Assembly: GCA_003557825.1 (NCBI GenBank)
Contig: PWNM01000541.1
Span: 1-7,816, forward strand
Length of the DNA stretch: 7,816 nt
Source of the DNA: Candidatus Hydrogenedentota bacterium
Lineage (GTDB): Bacteria; Hydrogenedentota; Hydrogenedentia; Hydrogenedentales; SLHB01
Direction of reading: 5' to 3'
The notes under the pieces are model-generated. The model saw nothing but the letters and a program-made list of their open reading frames with translations. It made no database searches and was not told the origin of the DNA. The position numbers were made by a program, and so were the translations under genes. Of the stretch, positions 5,913 to 7,816 are shown piece by piece; the stretch's first letter is position 1; every line of letters begins with the position of its first letter.

Positions 5913-6875
5913 ATGAAACTTGGACTGCTTTCGGTAATGTTTGGCGACACGCCACTCAAGGAAGTGCTCGAGATGATCCGGCCCCTCGAGCTGGATACCA
6001 TCGAGTTGGGGACGGGAAATTTCCCGGGCGGCGCCCATTGCCCGGTCGATGATCTGCTCGCATCGAAGCCCAAGCGCGAGGAACTACTCGCCTTAATCAA
6101 GGGGGAAGGGCTGGAGATCAGCGCGCTGAGCTGTCACGGAAACTGCCTGCATCCGGATGAGGCCGTCGGGAAAAAGATGGCCGAAGTCCAAACCAATACG
6201 ATCAAGTTGGCCGAGATGCTCGGCGTCAAGGTCGTCAACGACTTCTCGGGATGCCCCGGCTCCGACGAGAACTCGACCAAGCCGAACTGGGTCACCTGCC
6301 CCTGGCCGCCCGATTATACCGAGGTTCTCGAGTGGCAATGGGAGAAAAAGGTCATTCCGTACTGGACGAAACAGGCGCAGTTCGCCAAGGACCACGGCGT
6401 CAAGATCGCCTTCGAGGCCCATCCCGGCTTCGTCGTCTACAATCCCGAAACCCTGCTTCGTTTGCGCAAGGAATGCGGTACCAGTCTTGGCGCAAACTTC
6501 GATCCGAGCCACTTCTTCTGGCAGGGCATCGAGCCCATCGAGGCCGTCCGCGCCCTCGGGAAGGCCATTTTCCATGTCCACGCTAAGGATTCAATGGTCT
6601 ATGTCGAGAACGCCCGGGTGAACGGCGTACTCGACACGAAACACTACGGCGATGAAATGAATCGTTCGTGGTTGTTCCGGACCTGCGGCTATGGGCACAG
6701 CCTCGAATGGTGGAAAGACTTCGTATCGACGCTCCGCCTCGTGGGCTATAACGGCGCGCTGAGCATCGAACACGAAGACAGCCTGATGTCGAGCAAGGAG
6801 GGCCTGACAAAGGCCGTCGAGTTCCTCAAGCAGGCCATCATCCGCGAGAAACCCTCCGCCATGACCTGGGCCTAA
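5913..6875 (+). CDS. Xylose-isomerase-like TIM-barrel sugar isomerase/epimerase (COG1082 type)
   Basis: This is a cytoplasmic 320-residue metal-dependent TIM barrel of the AP endonuclease 2 / sugar phosphate isomerase-epimerase superfamily. The barrel starts at once (MKLGLLSVMFGDTPLKEVLEM). The four metal ligands typical of the family can be placed: Glu168 in IAFEAHPG, Asp197 in GANFDPSHFFWQG, His223 in FHVHAKD and Glu286 in LSIEHED. Other conserved features are ALSCHGNCLHPD (71-82), VNDFSGCPG (108-116) and RSWLFRTCGYGH (251-262). Length is normal. Members act as isomerases, epimerases, dehydratases or 3-keto-sugar lyases (LgdB, DgpC). Next to a Gfo/Idh/MocA dehydrogenase, a role on the oxidised sugar is likely, but the exact reaction cannot be read from sequence. 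GGAG lies six bases before the ATG. It is the last gene of the operon, 99 bases after the propeller gene, with a terminator just downstream. Confidence 0.93.
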   Translation: MKLGLLSVMFGDTPLKEVLEMIRPLELDTIELGTGNFPGGAHCPVDDLLASKPKREELLALIKGEGLEISALSCHGNCLHPDEAVGKKMAEVQTNTIKLAEMLGVKVVNDFSGCPGSDENSTKPNWVTCPWPPDYTEVLEWQWEKKVIPYWTKQAQFAKDHGVKIAFEAHPGFVVYNPETLLRLRKECGTSLGANFDPSHFFWQGIEPIEAVRALGKAIFHVHAKDSMVYVENARVNGVLDTKHYGDEMNRSWLFRTCGYGHSLEWWKDFVSTLRLVGYNGALSIEHEDSLMSSKEGLTKAVEFLKQAIIREKPSAMTWA

Positions 6876-6903
6876 TCGGTCCATCAGGGTGGCGAGCGCA
6901 ATA

Positions 6904-6938
6904 CCGGGCCGACGGCTATCGTCGGCCCGGCTGCTTTT
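6904..6938 (+). terminator. Rho-independent terminator of the sugar operon
   Basis: CCGGGCCGACG (6904-6914) pairs perfectly with CGTCGGCCCGG (6920-6930) around the loop GCTAT. The strand continues CTGCTTTTA, a short T-run. The hairpin lies 28 bases after the isomerase stop. On the other strand no T-run follows, so it works mainly for rightward transcripts, although it also lies just after the convergent sod gene. Confidence 0.85.
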
Positions 6939-6955
6939 ACGGGCAAACGGAAATA

Positions 6956-7546
6956 CTACAAACGCATGGCGCGGGCGTAGTTATCAATAATAAAATCCCA
7001 GTTCATCAGGTTATCGAGTACCTTTTGGATGTATTCGGGACGGGCGTTTCGATAGTCGATATAATAGGCATGCTCCCACACGTCAATGGTCCAGAGCGGC
7101 TTTTGGTCATGGCGCAAGGGCATATCAGCATTGCCTGTCTTGGTCACGGCCAACGATCCGCCGTCTACTACCAACCAAGCCCAGCCAGAGCCAAACTGGG
7201 TCGTAGCCGCTTCTGTCAGGGCCTGCTTTAGGGCGTCTACGGACCCAAAATCACGGTCAATGGCATCGACCAAGGCGCCCTCGGGTACCCCGCCATTGGG
7301 TTTTAGCCCTTCCCAGTAAAACGTATGGTTCCATACCTGGGCGGCATTGTTAAAGACGCCTCCATCGGCGTTGACAATAATTTCCTCGAGCGAACGCTCC
7401 GCGTCGGCTGTTCCGTCAACCAGTTTGTTCAGGTTGTTCACATAGGCCTGATGGTGTTTTCCGTAATGGTATTCAAGGGTTTCTTCACTAATGTACGGAG
7501 CCAACGCATCTTTTGCATACGGCAATGGGGGAAGGCTAAAGGCCAT
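6956..7546 (-). CDS. sodB: Iron superoxide dismutase
   Basis: This 196-residue enzyme converts superoxide into oxygen and hydrogen peroxide in the cytoplasm (no signal peptide). The N-terminal helical domain MAFSLPPLPYAKDALAPYIS... carries His27 (EYHYGKHHQAY) and His74 (VWNHTFYW). The C-terminal domain carries Asp155 and His159 in IDVWEHAYYIDY (154-165). These are the four metal ligands. Gln70 in NNAAQVWNH and Ala140 in TGNADMPL match the iron form; manganese enzymes usually have Gly and Gln at those places. The frame is open upstream to 7687, but the fold and an AGGAGG eight bases before the ATG fix the start at 7546. It converges on the sugar operon and appears to be transcribed alone. Metal preference is inferred and cambialistic use is possible. 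Confidence 0.96.
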   Translation of the reverse strand: MAFSLPPLPYAKDALAPYISEETLEYHYGKHHQAYVNNLNKLVDGTADAERSLEEIIVNADGGVFNNAAQVWNHTFYWEGLKPNGGVPEGALVDAIDRDFGSVDALKQALTEAATTQFGSGWAWLVVDGGSLAVTKTGNADMPLRHDQKPLWTIDVWEHAYYIDYRNARPEYIQKVLDNLMNWDFIIDNYARAMRL

Positions 7547-7554
7547 GACAACTA

Positions 7555-7560
7555 CCTCCT
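7555..7560 (-). promoter_or_regulatory. Ribosome binding site of the superoxide dismutase gene
   Basis: A perfect AGGAGG on the minus strand lies eight bases before the ATG at 7546 and rules out the longer reading from 7687. Confidence 0.8.
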
Positions 7561-7579
7561 GCGACATCGGCCATTCGGA

Positions 7580-7599
7580 CCATGCCAAGCATGGCATGG
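7580..7599. repeat. 20-bp interrupted palindrome in the sod leader
   Basis: CCATGCC (7580-7586) and GGCATGG (7593-7599) are perfect inverted arms around AAGCAT. An alternative pairing of CCATGC (7580-7585) with GCATGG (7589-7594) overlaps it. It lies about 20 bases upstream of the sod ribosome site. It could be a repressor site in DNA or a hairpin in the leader RNA that affects translation. Confidence 0.5.
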
Positions 7600-7616
7600 A
7601 TCCATTCCTACGACAG

Positions 7617-7646
7617 GCGCTCCGGCAGACATCAACATCGGAGCGC
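7617..7646. repeat. 8-bp inverted repeat in the sod leader
   Basis: GCGCTCCG (7617-7624) pairs perfectly with CGGAGCGC (7639-7646) around a 14-base loop. If the predicted promoter is right, this would form a stem at the very 5' end of the sod mRNA. Confidence 0.5.
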
Positions 7647-7658
7647 GGTTCATGCATA

Positions 7659-7687
7659 AGTCTACCCCCGACATCCCAGAACATCAA
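7659..7687 (-). promoter_or_regulatory. Possible sigma-70 promoter of the superoxide dismutase gene
   Basis: On the minus strand TTGATG (7687-7682) is followed after 17 bases by TAGACT (7664-7659). Each box matches four of six consensus positions. The start would fall near 7652, giving a leader of about 105 bases that contains both inverted repeats listed here. Confidence 0.35.
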
Positions 7688-7780
7688 ATAACCACAGGCG
7701 GACCGGTTTTCATCAGCGGTGTGAAATGAAGGATTTTTCGAGCTAATGGATGGTGGTTCAGATAGGGCTTAAGGGCATTT

Positions 7781-7812
7781 TCGCGCTTAGGAAGCTAAGC
7801 GCGATTTTTCTT
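7781..7812 (+). terminator. Rho-independent terminator facing right, without an obvious gene before it
   Basis: TCGCGCTTAG (7781-7790) pairs perfectly with CTAAGCGCGA (7795-7804) around GAAG, and TTTTTCTT follows directly. This is a textbook intrinsic terminator on the plus strand. The only plus-strand genes to the left already end at the terminator at 6904-6938, so what this one stops is unclear. Bases 7547-7780 contain no supported plus-strand gene. Confidence 0.75.
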
Positions 7813-7816
7813 GACA
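7811..7816 (+). promoter_or_regulatory. Possible -35 box of a gene beyond the right edge
   Basis: TTGACA, the exact sigma-70 -35 consensus, forms the last six bases of the window and overlaps the T-run of the terminator. Its -10 partner would lie outside, so this is only a suggestion. Confidence 0.3.

Noticed and set aside
5764..5916. A frame that runs to a TGA overlapping the TIM-barrel ATG, suggesting translational coupling
   Set aside because: It needs a frameshift out of the propeller gene, encodes an Arg/Val-rich stretch without family features, and the isomerase has its own ribosome site.
6093..6621. Overlapping open frames of 111-162 codons within the TIM-barrel gene
   Set aside because: Their composition (runs of Arg, Ser, Pro) is typical of shadow frames, and the gene beneath them is certain.
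7547..7687. N-terminal extension of the superoxide dismutase to 7687
   Set aside because: Superoxide dismutases of this type begin at MAF.LPPLPY, a perfect ribosome site precedes that Met, and the extension has no homology-like features.

Overview
The window looks like ordinary chromosomal DNA from a Gram-negative-type bacterium. It has moderately high GC, dense coding on both strands and canonical AGGAGG-type ribosome binding sites. The gene set (a sugar dehydrogenase of the Gfo/Idh/MocA family, a xylose-isomerase-like TIM barrel, a secreted propeller protein and a large EF-hand-like protein) resembles environmental saprophytes of the Planctomycetota / Hydrogenedentota / Sumerlaeota kind. 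That placement is a guess from gene content. No RNA genes, insertion sequences, CRISPR arrays or phage genes are visible.

Layout. Bases 1-3109 carry three minus-strand genes. In transcription order they are a SAM-dependent methyltransferase, a SlyD-like FKBP peptidyl-prolyl isomerase, and a large protein with EF-hand-like loops whose C-terminus runs off the left edge. Gaps of 107 and 39 bases make co-transcription possible. A divergent intergenic region (3110-3281) holds a near-consensus sigma-70 promoter reading right, with a perfect 12-bp palindrome over its -10 box. Bases 3282-6875 carry three plus-strand genes: a levoglucosan-dehydrogenase-like oxidoreductase, an exported five-bladed-propeller protein of glycosidase type, and a TIM-barrel sugar isomerase/epimerase-like enzyme. 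A clear intrinsic terminator (6904-6938) follows. Bases 6956-7546 encode an iron superoxide dismutase on the minus strand. The last 270 bases are non-coding: the sod leader with two inverted repeats, a second intrinsic terminator facing right, and a perfect TTGACA ending at the last base.

How the genes fit together. The plus-strand trio is the most informative part. A Gfo/Idh/MocA dehydrogenase beside a COG1082-type TIM barrel is the pairing known from pathways that oxidise a sugar at C3 and then cleave or rearrange the 3-keto sugar (levoglucosan LgdA/LgdB and C-glycoside DgpA/DgpBC systems). A secreted propeller protein between them suggests an extracytoplasmic carbohydrate ligand or substrate. 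I therefore read this as a small, probably substrate-regulated carbohydrate catabolic operon whose substrate cannot be named from the sequence. The minus-strand trio and sod look like housekeeping or poorly characterised genes without an obvious link to the sugar operon.
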